The position numbers and the translations under genes were made by a program. Below the pieces are notes generated by a model. The model had not been told where the DNA came from and ran no database searches. It was given only the letters and a program-made list of their open reading frames with translations. A stretch of 64,000 nucleotides of DNA from Adiantum capillus-veneris (lineage: Eukaryota > Streptophyta > Polypodiopsida > Polypodiales > Pteridaceae). Of this stretch, positions 45,901 to 57,032 are shown piece after piece. Location of the stretch: contig CM043949.1 of NCBI GenBank assembly GCA_014529385.2, positions 114,021,477-114,085,476 of the forward strand, written 5' to 3'. The stretch's first letter is position 1. Each line of letters starts with the position of its first letter.

Positions 45901-47490
45901 ATGCAATCGGATGATTTTACATTACCATTAGAAGCACCACTAAAAGCATTGCAAGTTCAAAATCAGCATAAAGATGCACAGACACTTGAAAAGCTTAAAA
46001 TTGATTCTTTGAACAACAAATTCTTGCATGAGTTTAGTCAAGGTGTTGAGATGTCACCAAAGGTTGAAAAGACGGTTAGGTTTGCAAATGATTTTGCATC
46101 CACTACCACAAGTGTGCAATCATTCACGAGTCTAAGGGACACATCAAACAGAACGATGCTAGCTTTGTATGGCACACATAATTCATATGCACACTGTACA
46201 CCAAAAAGACAATTGTACAAAAAGGATCAACATGTGTTTGAACGGCCCACATACCAGCTCATAGAAGTGCTCCAGTGATAGATCAGAAAGGATGGTTCAT
46301 TTGAGAGGAAAAAATCTATTATAGCCCATCCTCTCTAGAGCTGAAGGATATTACCCAGGTGAACCCAGAAATTTGTTCAGAGCCAAAATCTCTTCTATCA
46401 AAAATCAAACTTTGATGTTGTGACCAAACAAGCATATACTTGACCAAAAGAGTTATAGATATAGACAAGAGTTTAACATCTATGATGCCTTGGGACGTGA
46501 GACCACAGAAGCTCATATCATAGGAGACACATGAGATAGACAATATCAGGGCAAAGATAATGCTATCTGTAGCTGGACTTGGGGAATAATTTGCCATGTT
46601 CCAAGGAGATACATAGGATACTATGTGGAAGGTTTGAAGATGCCAAATGTCAACACTGCTACCCAAAGTGTACCTTCATAGTCCCAAAAGGTGAGACTGA
46701 ACCAAAGCCAAACAATTTTGAACTCATACAATGAAGTAGGTTATAGTGATCACCCTAGGAAGGGGGGAGATGTAAATCCATCAAGCTCAGCTCTTTTACC
46801 GGGAAATGATACACTAGTTAGAAGCCCTAGAGCTTCTAGCCAATAGACCTCTTCAAAGCAAAAACCATTGAAAGATCATATGGTTGTTAGAAGTTTCCAA
46901 TTGACCCGGATTCCATCAGAATCTGCAGACAAATGCTTATATGAAGATTAGCAGGGACAAAAGTTTCAGCTGATTCCACAAGTTAAAGTCAAAAACCAAC
47001 AAATCCCATAGTGTTCAAATAGTTACATGTCATCAAGCTCACATATGCATATCAAGATGCACGTGGTAGTGAATATCAGCAAGGTCATGACCTTGTACGA
47101 CCCCCTATGGATGGTAAGACTGAAGTCAAAGACTATCTGCAGATGATGCAAAGCCTCAAGCTACCAGAACAAGTAACATATAAGTCAAAGTCAATGGGAG
47201 CTAAAGTACAGAAGGCTACACAAAGGTCACCACCAAAATCTCCTCCGAAGAGACAGAAAGTACAATGGATCTATTAAGATTCGAGGTTACTCAAATGTAG
47301 ATGGATAATGCTCATCAATTGCAAACAAAAAGTGCAATATCACAGTCATACAAGTCAACATTGATTGAAGCAGGTGGTCAAAGAAAAGAAAATGCAGAAA
47401 AATCTCAACCCAAGGACACTGCCACAACATAATCAATCAATACAAAAAGAAATCCTGAGAAGGTCAAGTGCAAATTTTGTTGGTGACAAC
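45901..47490 (+). pseudogene. Gag-like/unknown frames of outer element
   Basis: Open frame 45901-46278 (SQGVEMSPKVEKTVRFANDF), then a region colinear with 40175-41330 of the inner copy but full of stops. The part 45660-46420 is absent from the inner element. No domain is recognised. Confidence 0.45.
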
Positions 47491-48165
47491 AAAGAAAGGC
47501 TGTCAAGAGAAGTAAAGCTATATTTTTAGTTAGACAAGAACCTCATGTCTTTTCGCACTTGGAAAAGATGTGGCCAACCACAGCTAGAAGATGCTCTTGA
47601 ATTTGTGTGCATATCAGGAGAAAAATGAGCAGAATGATGGGGAATCATCTCCACCACCATTGAATTAAGTTCACAGATCATCATAGCTCAATTCCACGTG
47701 ATCACAACAAAAGATATGCCAGACAACATTATAATGGGAATGCCAATGGCTCAGAAGACGTTAGAAATGCAAAATGCAAACATGACAGAGTCATCACAGA
47801 CATCAAAGAATGAAGACCAACACTGGTCACCCTCGGATGACAGCACAAAGTCCTCAAGCACAGTTCAAATGGAGACTGATTCCAAAGCAAAGCTTATTGA
47901 AGATGATTCATCTCCATCAAGCAGAACTTCAAAAGAGCTTAAAGTAAATCAGGCAATATCAAGTGCAAATCAAACAGACCAAAGAGCAACCACGGAAGCT
48001 ATTGAGCAAAAAATGCCACCAAAGCCAGAAGTTAAGAAGAACAAGGTTGCAGACAACCAAGAAAATATAGGAAGTCCAAAGATCAATCAGACACTGCCAG
48101 TCAAATCAGTTGATGCAAGTCAGAGTGGGACGCAAAGTCTCAAGTTACCCTCCATAGAGACATAA
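47490..48165 (+). pseudogene. Protease-like domain 1 of outer element
   Basis: Homologous to 41280-41668. Stops occur upstream of 47698; the rest is open and contains DMPDNIIMGMPMAQKTLEMQ. Confidence 0.5.
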
Positions 48166-48183
48166 TAAAATCAAGATGATACC

Positions 48184-48606
48184 ATGGAAAAATTAGGACA
48201 GAAATCTTCAATGGAACCTCCAATGAGAATAGCTATAGTTCTCAGCAGTACAAAAGGAGCAAGTGTTAGATGCAATGCTCTAGTGGATAAAGAAGCAAAG
48301 TGCAATATGGTTGCAGATCACATCTATAACATTCTCGAGATCACTCTAAACAAGCCAGGTAATAGGGAAATAATGGGCAAGGCTACAAGTCAAGAGGAAA
48401 TGGCTACTACCCTTAGCATCCAAAATCATGAAGAACAGGTAAAGTTTCAGGTGAAGCCTTCAAAGGAAATGCTTGCAGATGTCATCCTTGGAAATCAATG
48501 GTTAGACCAACACAAGGTAGCCAACAACATTTACAAGTACCTAAATGCTAGATTCAGAGTTGTAGAAGTCACAAGAATCAAAGAAAAATATTGCAGACAA
48601 AGGTAA
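48184..48606 (+). CDS. Protease-like domain 2 of outer element
   Basis: A 140-codon open frame, more complete than the inner copy: ALVDKEAKCNMVADHIYNIL, then VKPSKEMLADVILGNQWLDQ. The retropepsin-like fold pattern is clear, with D-K-E in place of the catalytic D-S/T-G. It is therefore probably not a working protease. It could bind or scaffold, or it may be under no selection. The frame ends 15 residues after QWLDQHK. Confidence 0.6.
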   Translation: MEKLGQKSSMEPPMRIAIVLSSTKGASVRCNALVDKEAKCNMVADHIYNILEITLNKPGNREIMGKATSQEEMATTLSIQNHEEQVKFQVKPSKEMLADVILGNQWLDQHKVANNIYKYLNARFRVVEVTRIKEKYCRQR

Positions 48607-48613
48607 AGCTAAA

Positions 48614-49437
48614 GTGGGACTTCCACCAATTAGCACGAACGGTGTGACAACATATACCACTACATCAAAGAACCTTCATGGATCAGTTTCTTCAAGTAAG
48701 TCAGGCTTTCAAAACTTCAAGTCAATTGCTAAACCAACTAAAACCTTTAAGGAGACACCCATAAAAGCAAAGGTATATCAATCCAAATACTCAAGAAAGA
48801 AAAGGAAATTCAAGCAAGTGTTGGTTCCAAGCAGTTTAGTCAAAGTCAATGATCCTGTTTGGATTAAAGACATAAATCAACATAGAAAGACAAACACTTG
48901 GGATGGATAGCTTCACAATGGAGTTTAAAGGAACAGGAGTACTATGGAGGTAATAGATAGATATGGGTGCCGAAACCAAAGGTTAGGGCATATGAAGTAA
49001 CTTCAAGTCTCTCCCAAGAAAGAAAGCCCACAAGGTATCAACCTTGACAATATTCTAGGATACCTAAGAAGCAAGTATATAACAAAACAACATTGAAAGA
49101 TGCTAAAGTCAACCACAACTCTCAAGATGATAAAGAACAAATACGGATCTCAAAGATTGTTCCTCTTGGACAAGGATTCTACACAAGTTATACAAAGATT
49201 TGGCTACCAGTCAACCATAAGCCAGCTGTAACTACACCAGACCTGCAGGAAGATCTCAAGAACTCAACAAGACCTAAAACCAAGCAAAGTCAACAATGGA
49301 GAAACAAAGGTCATCACGAGATTTGGATTCCTAAGTCTTCCAATGCTCCTACTCAAAAACCAAATGCCAACAATGAACAGAGGCCTACAACAACATCAAA
49401 GACTCCTATCAGCAGGCCTAATTGGAGAATCAAATAG
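48614..49437 (+). pseudogene. Trp/Pro-motif region of outer element
   Basis: Frames 48614-48910 and 49093-49437 with the same series of motifs as 42432-43230 (VKVNDPVWIKD, GFYTSYTKIWLPVNH, KGHHEIWIPKSS). A few stops lie between them. Confidence 0.5.
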
Positions 49438-50585
49438 ATAATGGAGTCTTCAAAGTCAAAGAAGGACAACCCAATCCACGAGAATGAAGATTCCAAGATG
49501 ATAAAACAAGTATGGCAAAAGAAACATTCAATGCCAACTTGGTCCTTCACTAATCCTCTTTTTGAGGATTCAAGATTATTTTTACCTGAAGAAATATTTG
49601 TAGTAAGCAGAAGATTGTAAAAATTCAAGTCGCCAGGGTGCAGAAAACACTCTTTGGCATACTCATAGTCGGGCTGTTGATCCATAAAATGAGCAAAGCA
49701 TTAGTCCCCAAGCTTCAAGTCATATTAAACTTTGTGCTAAGAGTCGTAGTTATTTGGCTTACACGCTCAAGCTGGAAGAGTTGAACATATCTAAAGCCAT
49801 GTTTCTCATGCTGGATGAGATGATCATAAGAGTCGAAGTCTATTAACTTATAATTGGTCGAGTGTCGTAGAGTCCAACACTCACGCACGGTGCACAGTAA
49901 GCGGAGAGCATATATCCTCATCAACGAAAACCATTATTAAAGGGGTGCCAGCTCGCAAAGCCATGTCATATGCTTTGATAGCTACAACATCTTTTTGAAT
50001 AACCCCTTAAAATCTTTCTTGCATAGCATATTGTTTTTCGTGCATTTTTGTGTATACATAAAGAGGATGTCCCATCATTGGACATATGCATTATGACACT
50101 CTTTTTTTGCTTCCACCTATGCACCTTGAGTGGACTACAATATGCAAAACAAATGTTCCATCATGTTTGCTGCCTTTTAATTCCATATCTATCAGCAAAT
50201 AATCCCTTGAGTACTTTATTAATATTTTCATGCTAATAAGTACTCCAATAATGCGCATATCCCAAAGCCACTTTTTTCCCACAGGGTTTTTTCCCTTCGG
50301 TCATCTAGGTGTTAGACCCTAATATAGATCCTCATCATTCTACTTCCCTTGTACATACTTTTCATAAATAAACAAAAGCCTCCTAGTTATGCTATTACAA
50401 CGGACAAATGCAACATCATCTCTCACATCAGACATATTCGGACCAATGAAGATGCTGCAACAAGTCGAACCTCATCAACAAATCCAACAACAAATGAAGA
50501 CAATCATCCCATCACTAACCAATCAAAACCTTCCCTTGCCTCCACGGACACTTTTCGACAGTGCCCAAGGACGGGCACTAAAATC
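49438..50585 (+). other. 3' untranslated region of outer element
   Basis: Colinear with 43231-44377. The hairpin AATCCTCTTTTTGAGGATT is at 49552-49570. A polypurine tract, GAAAGGGAGGAA, lies at 50586-50597. Confidence 0.65.
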
Positions 50586-50597
50586 GAAAGGGAGGAA

Positions 50598-51519
50598 TGT
50601 TAACTGAGTCAACGTCAGTTATACAGAAGCTGCTAAAGATCGAAGAAGTACGGATGTACATTGAAGATCAACATGAAAAAGCGGTAAAGATTGGAGCTAC
50701 ACATTTTCCACGTTTTCCCAAAATGGTCACGTATTGTAAATTCCCAAATTATTTCAAGCCATTGTAATATTTTAATGTGTTATGGGTTCAATGGGATTTC
50801 CAAGAAGTAAAGAACAGGTCAGTTACTGTGCCTAGGTAGCATATTTAGTAAGTGGTGGAGCCCTAAAGGCCTTCGACGCTCGGACATTGTATATTTTTAA
50901 CGTAGGTATATAAGGCAGTGCGTAAAAGCAATTAGGGTTCTCAAGCTGCTTTGTTGAGAGCACTCTTTGGTGAGATCTCTTGAGGTGTGTGGCTATGGAG
51001 TCCTTGAGCTTCTCCTTGCTCATGAGACTTGATTAACACTAATCAATGATTCATTCTCTCTCACTATGCCTCTCTCATGCTTTTTATGATTGCCTATGAT
51101 GCTTAGATTAGCTAGATCTACACTAATTAGTGGTTAATATCTCTCTAATCTTGTGTGATTGCCCTCTTTTGCTTGTGTGTGCATGTAGGTTTGATTGGAG
51201 TGTGGTGGTCACTAGATCTATGTGTGTGCGCTTGCGATTAGTGTGTTGCAAGATAGGATTACTGTTGTGTGCGTCTTGCAATCATAGTGTGTGCGATTGG
51301 GCTAATTGGAGGTGAAGAGAAGTGGATATGGAGATTTCTCTTCATTGTGGCTTAGCTCCTCCATAGGTCGAGAAGCTCACCTCGTAGAGTTAACCATTTG
51401 TGTTGCCCCGATTAGCTCACTAACCGTGTGAGTGTTTCCATGCCCTAGCCAGGTAGCTCATCCCTCCATATTGATAATTTTGTTGGTCATTGGAGCTATT
51501 GCAACGATAAGACCCCCAA
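50598..51519 (+). mobile_element. 3' LTR of outer element
   Basis: TGTTAACTGAG... to ...GACCCCCAA; the final CA is missing or changed. TATATAAGG at 50907. It is close to the inner LTRs but unlike the 5' LTR at 33491. No target duplication with 33486-33490 is visible. Confidence 0.85.
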
Positions 51520-52300
51520 ATGATGGGATAGGATGTGCAAGGCCTTAGCACCACAGGTACCCCCACCTGACATGATGAACAAGGATAGGTTCTTGGCTGG
51601 TCTTTGGGAGAATATACGTTGGAGAGTGGAGATAAAGAATCCTAGGACATATGAAGATGAACTAGAGGTAGCAAGGAATAAAGAGTGGAAGCTGAGAAGA
51701 CTGAGTCAGCTAGGAGTAGAGTCTATGCCCAGGAGGTCTGAATTTCAGCCTATGGATTCTCTGCAAGGTTGCATGCAGGGGTTCATCATGAACCAGTGGT
51801 TTCTATTACACCTCAGGTTATGCCATCAGTGGTCAGTACAACAGTGCAAGATGATGGGCTAAGGCAAGACATGAGGAAATTGATAGATTAAATGAAGAAT
51901 CACAGCCTAAACATGCTAGGCAGCGTGGGAAATAATCGAGGTTGAGGAAGGTTTGCAAATCAACCAGGAGGTGAAGAAAAGCGTGGGAATGGTGTTGGAC
52001 AAAGCAATGGTAGTTTATGGAGGCAGAGGCCCACGTGTTATAATTGTGGAGAGTTGGGCCACATCAGCCCACAATGTGATAAGCCACCAAGGATGGGGAA
52101 GACATGTATCCATTTCCAAGACAGGTGCTAACCAGGTCAAAGGATTATGGCATTGAAATTAAGGGAGAAGAAGGAATCAGTGGATTAACCCAAGAGGAAA
52201 GGGAAAGACAAAAGTGATAAGTGTGGTTACCTTGGAGAAGGCAGCAAAGCTAGAGGAAAGCTCCAAAGTTTACAATCCCAGTACAGAGAAAGTTCTATAT
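51520..52300 (+). pseudogene. Gypsy gag fragment with zinc knuckle
   Basis: Frame 51533-51862 contains PPPDMMNKDRFLAGLWENIR, typical of a Ty3/gypsy gag C-terminal half. After frameshifts a CCHC knuckle, CYNCGELGHISPQC, lies at 52036-52077, then a K-rich tail. It differs from the gag of elements 1 and 2, so it is another family. No protease or RT follows. It is broken off on the left exactly where the outer LTR ends. Confidence 0.75.
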
Positions 52301-52303
52301 TAC

Positions 52304-53566
52304 AGCAGAAGAGTTCAATGATGTTCATGGACTCTCCCTGGCTGGTGCCAACCCCAAACTAGTGAGGTGGGATCAGATCAGTGATGTGGAGTGGTTCACT
52401 GTTTTCAGAGAGTCAAAGAATCGTAGTCACTATTTCATTAAATGCAGTTGTTTGCGTACTGATATGTTTGACCAGGTGATGCAACTGCATTACAAGGTGT
52501 ACCAAAAGCCCCCAACAAACATGGAGATCAACTCTGCATTTGCCAAGGGGTTTATAAAAGAATTCAGCCCGACGGCAATTGCAAGTAGCTCAGCCATGCA
52601 ATTCAATTGGGCTGAATTCGATGTCCAGCATTTGCAGGACCTCCGAGAGAAAGGGTACTACGAGGCCCATGTCAAAAAGTGGAGGATGCCAAGGAGACAC
52701 CCATCTCTCGCCACAACACTCACCAGCAGGCTGAAAGCCTATCATTTTTTGGCGTTGAGAATTTGCAGCACATAAAGGCTGGCATTGAAATTCTCAACAA
52801 ACAACTGCAAGATGCTAAAGAACATCTTCTAACTACAAAATCAGAGTTTGAAGCTGCGAGGGTTGTCTAAGCAAGCAATGCTAGGGTCAACCCAATTGTG
52901 CTTGCTATGAGACAAAAGCTTCACGACGTTGAAAATGAATTACAGAGGTTACTACAGAGCGACAGCGTGGATGCAAAGAGGGAATATAGTGTAAAGTAAA
53001 AATAGAGACATTTAAAGAGACATTGGAAGGTTTGGAATTTCCTGATAGTGAGGACACTCTTGCTCTGCTGACTCAACTTGTCAGCGCGTGTAAGTGCATG
53101 ACTTTTATGCTTCCACAATATGATTGGAATATGTGCACAACAAACCTATGTACTTACCATGCTCCTCTTTTTTTTGGTGTGTAGATTAATGTGGAGGTTA
53201 TGGACGCAAAAGTGAATGCATGTGAAGGTCAACTGCAGCTCCTAATGCACATGAGCAAGATGCTGCAAGGCTCCTCCATTCCCACTGCCCTGTGTAATAT
53301 GGCTATGGGCACTTTTACAAAAAGTATATAAGGGGTATGCGATTGGACGATGGTCAACGCGTGCAGTGGCTGCAATTTGCCACTTGAAGTAAAGGGAACC
53401 AATGCCACGGTCAAGATGCCTTGTGGGCATAGCTACCACTTTCTCTGCTTTGCAACTGCATGCTCCTTGTCGACAAAATGTAGAGCTGAGACCTGCCAGC
53501 AAAGGATACCACAAGAATGGTGTTGGAAACCCACAGGGCAAAGACATCCAATCACACCAACATCTG
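52304..53566 (+). pseudogene. Composite plus-strand gene, 5' part: coiled coil and RING-like motif
   Basis: Frame from about 52304 (FYITAEEFNDVHGLSLAGAN) to 52770 with unknown content (RSHYFIKCSCL, FNWAEFDVQHLQDLREKGYY). A shifted frame then gives a coiled coil (AGIEILNKQLQDAKEHLLTT, then MRQKLHDVENELQRLLQ). Intron candidate 53090-53184 has a gtaagt donor and a gtgtag acceptor. The next exon (53185-53566) encodes CSGCNLPLEV, then MPCGHSYHFLCF and a C-x4-C pair, a RING-type zinc motif that in other proteins mediates ubiquitin transfer or protein binding. The exon ends at a ggtaag donor. Frameshifts are present in the first part. The upstream start is not found. Confidence 0.5.
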
Positions 53567-55232
53567 GTAAGATTGTACAGGGTGTGCTTATTAGCATACC
53601 CAGTGTGTTAATTAGAATATTGAGTGTGTTAATTGGATATGCTAATTAGCATACTGAATATGCTAATTAGCATACTAGGTATGCTAATTAGCATACCCAA
53701 TGAGAATATTGAGTGTGTTAACTGGATATGCTAATTAGCATATCTTGTATACTAATTAGCATACCTTTCTGAATGTACAAATTAGAGTGAGTTTGGCATA
53801 TTAGCATATCTAGTAAGTTAACTACCATATCCAAATGCTAACTAGCAAACTGTATATGCTGATTAGCATACTGGGTATGCTAATTAGCGTACTGGGTATG
53901 CTGATTAGCATGCTGGATATGCTTATTAGCATATTGGATATGCTAATTAGCATACTAGGTATGCTAATTAGCATACTAGGTATGCTAATTAGCATACTGG
54001 GAATGCTAATTAGTATACTGGGTATGTTGATTCACGTACTGAGTATGCTGATTAGCATACTAGATATGCTTATTAGCATATTGGATATGCTAATTAGCAT
54101 ACTGGGTATGCTAATGAGCATAATGGGTATGCTAATTAGCTTATCCGATATGCTAATTAGCATACCCGATATGCTATTTAGCATTCCCAGTATGCTATTT
54201 AGCATATCCAGTATGCTAATTAGCATATCCAATATGCTAATAAGCATAGCCATTATGCTAATTAGCATACTGGGTGCTAGTAAGCATATTGAGTGTGTTA
54301 ATTACCTCACTGGTTATGCTAATAAGCATCTTGGATGTGCTAATAAGCATACATGATACACTAATAAGCTTTTACAGTGAGTAAAAAGTATGCTAATAAG
54401 CATACCAAATATGCTAGTTAGCATACAGGGACTGACAACAGCTAGCATACAAGGACTGCCTCTTAGCGTACAGGGTGTGGTAATTAGCATACTCAGTGTG
54501 TTGATAAGAATACTGAGTGTGTTGATTGAATATGCTAATTAGCTTATCTTGTATGCCAATAAGCATATCCTGTGTTCAGTGTACAGACTAGAGTAAGTTT
54601 GGCATAATAGCATATCTAGTAAGTTAACTACTATATCCAGATGCTAACTAGCATATTGGATATGCTAATTAGCATACTGGGTGTGCTAATAAGCATACTA
54701 TAACTATGTTAATTAGCTCACTGGTTATGCTTAAAAGCATCCTGGATGTGCTAATGAGCATACTTGATATGCTAATAAGCTAGTAAAGTGAGTAAAAGGT
54801 ATGCTAATAAGCATACCAAATATGCTAGTTAGCATACAGGGATTGCTAGTAGCTAACATACAAGGACTGTCTTTTAGCGTACAGGGTGTGCTTATTAGCA
54901 TACCCACAGTGTTAATTAGAATATTGAGTGTGTTGACTGAATATGCTAATTAGCATATCTTGTATGAAAATTAGCATACTTGTGCTCAATGTACAGAGTA
55001 GAGTAATTTTGTCATAATGGCAAATCTAGTAAGTAAGCTACCATCTCCAGATGCAAACTAGCATATTGGATATGCTAGTTAGCATACTCAGCAATTCGAA
55101 TTAGCATACTGGGCTTGTCAGCATAATGGATTCCAATGTATGCCAGGCCGCACACATAGTCACAACATATCAAACATTTTCTAGCATACATGACATGCTT
55201 ATATGAGTCTTAATCCACGTTTTTTGTTGAAG
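53567..55232. repeat. Left palindromic array, 21-bp repeat, probably intronic
   Basis: Dozens of copies of ATGCTAATTAGCAT (a perfect 14-bp palindrome) separated by 7 bases such as actgggt, giving a 21-bp period clearest at 53850-54130. Between 54150 and 54250 the spacer appears in the opposite orientation (cccagt). A longer-range repeat is also present: the segment starting gtgtg(c/g)tNattagcatac and passing through agagta-agtttggcat recurs at about 53578, 54474 and 54886. The array is bounded by a splice donor (53567) and acceptor (55231-55232) that join frames in the same phase. Both strands read as MLISILG heptads, an artefact of the period. Confidence 0.9.
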
Positions 55233-57020
55233 GCCTGGGGCAGTCCCTCTGTGATGTGGGCAGTGTGCATGACACGAAGGGCAAGGGAAAGGCTGTAATG
55301 GAGGACCTTTCGATCGAGGAGAGTGATGAGCTGGATACAGGTGAGAACCCTTCGACGGAGAAGGGTGTTGAGCTGGATGTAAGGAGTGAAGGGGTGGATG
55401 AGGGCTCCTAGCAGATTCCAAATGAAAGCATGAAAACAATGGAGGAAGGCGGTGATGTGAGTAGAAACTCAGAAGATGAAAAAGAAGATGATTTTTTTGT
55501 GATGGCTCCTCGTGTGCCAGCGATTCCTGTTGCAACTAACAAAGCAGAAGCTTCTCAACAGACAGTGGCTAGTGGCTCAGGGGAAACTTTGAAGAATGAC
55601 AACATAGAAGATGAGCAAGAAGTTGGTGACAACAGCCCTCTCGAGGGTTTTTTGTGTAAAGCTCAGCTGAAAAGAAAATTTGGCCTTGAAGAAGTTCCCG
55701 AAGACATTGCAAGCACAACCTGTGGTTCGGACAAGGCTGAAAGCTCCAAATGTGAAAAGAAAATCCACCCTCTCAAGAGCTTGCAAAAAATTGTGTTAAG
55801 ACTTATTGCTCCCTACCCGGTTGTGCCCTTCACTGTATATGCTAGACCATTTTGAAACCCAAATGCGTATTGTAACTGACATGCATTTTGTTCTCCAATG
55901 AAAATGTATTTTTGTGCAATATAAATCTGAGCAGCAGTTCATTGTAATAGTTCATTATAATTTTTGTGGTTTTTTTTTTAAAAACTTGTTCATTTCTTAT
56001 CGCGGTTTCCCTGCAGAGGAAGAGACACAGGCATTAATCGTCATGCCTGATGCAACTGTAGCCATGCAATGGCAGAAATTACGGAGATGGCGAGTCCACA
56101 AAGCCAGACAGTTAAGGAGACAGAAAATGGAGATTGAAAAACGCCTTGAACGATATTCACAGCTTGCCTGTAGTATTATTGAGCGCCTAAATTATGTGCA
56201 CCCAAGTGGGCCGGTTATTTTTGCTGAATGATATCCTCTACCAGACCCAATATGGGTGCCTAAGCGTTTATGTGATGAAAAAAGGGCTCTGGTGCTGGAC
56301 CTGAACGGTCTTTTGGTGGCAGTGGTAGAGCCTTGCTTTGGTGAAAATCCCCTGGGATATGCAGATGAAATGTTGAAATACGATGTACTTGATAAGCAGG
56401 TCTTCTGTCGTAAGGACAACCATTTTTTTTTGGACTCGTGCCTACAGTTCTTTAATGTGTTTATATGGAGCACAAGCCTCCATAGTAAAGTCATGAGTAT
56501 TTTCCGTACTATTTTTAAAGAGCAGGTGCCAAACATTACTGGGTTTTTTGCTCAAGTGCACTATACAAAGCAATCTTGGAAGATCCAGAGAAAACCTGTG
56601 TTTATGAAAGACTTATCCTTGTTCTAGAAACACACTCCGGGGTACAACGCCCAAAATACACTTATAATCGATAATAGCTTCTACAAAGTGTTTCAGAACC
56701 CACCACAAACCTGGCTTGTTACTCCCAGTCTAGAGCACCAGAGTGCTGAGCAGAGGAAAAAGTTCCTTATAGAAACTTTGAAGTCCTGGCTTTTTCTTTG
56801 GCTGCAAATGGATGGTCGGGAAGCATATGTTGTTGATAATGTGTTTGAGACAGGCTCAGATGAGTTTTCTGATGCAGTCGTCATACGTTTGCTTGACATG
56901 CAAAAGATGGATTTAGAGGCTAAAAGATTGGAAGAAATTCATTGCAAACAGCGAGAAGCTGACCTAGAAGTAGAAAGAGAGAAAGAAAAGCTAGAGAGGA
57001 AAAGAAGAGAAAGGGAGTAG
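55233..57020 (+). pseudogene. Composite plus-strand gene, 3' part: acidic region and FCP1-like domain
   Basis: Starts at an acceptor and continues the reading phase of the exon ending 53566. Residues include a D/E-rich stretch (SRNSEDEKEDDFF), then LKSLQKIVLRLIAPYPVVPF. An intron is likely between about 55835 and 56016. The next exon has a basic helix (RRWRVHKARQLRRQKMEIEK). From 56256 an FCP1/NIF-like HAD phosphatase-type domain follows: ALVLDLNGLLVAVV (plant-type DLNGLL), FFNVFIWSTSLHSKV, FMKDLSLF, and LIIDNSFYKVFQNPP, where the usual IDDS reads IDNS, so activity is doubtful. It ends in an E/R/K-rich helix. Single in-frame stops lie at 55408-55410 (TAG), 56229-56231 (TGA) and 56625-56627 (TAG); the frame is otherwise intact. 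Confidence 0.6.
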
Positions 57021-57032
57021 CATAGTGCCAAC

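Noticed and set aside
53835-54356. Open frames of MLISILG heptads on both strands (also 54032-54268 minus, 59306-59786 minus)
   Set aside because: The 21-bp period and the palindromic unit keep both strands open by themselves; nothing suggests a real protein.
53567-55232. CRISPR-like array
   Set aside because: The repeats are palindromic with fixed 7-base spacers, in plant nuclear DNA, with no cas genes; this is a satellite-type array.
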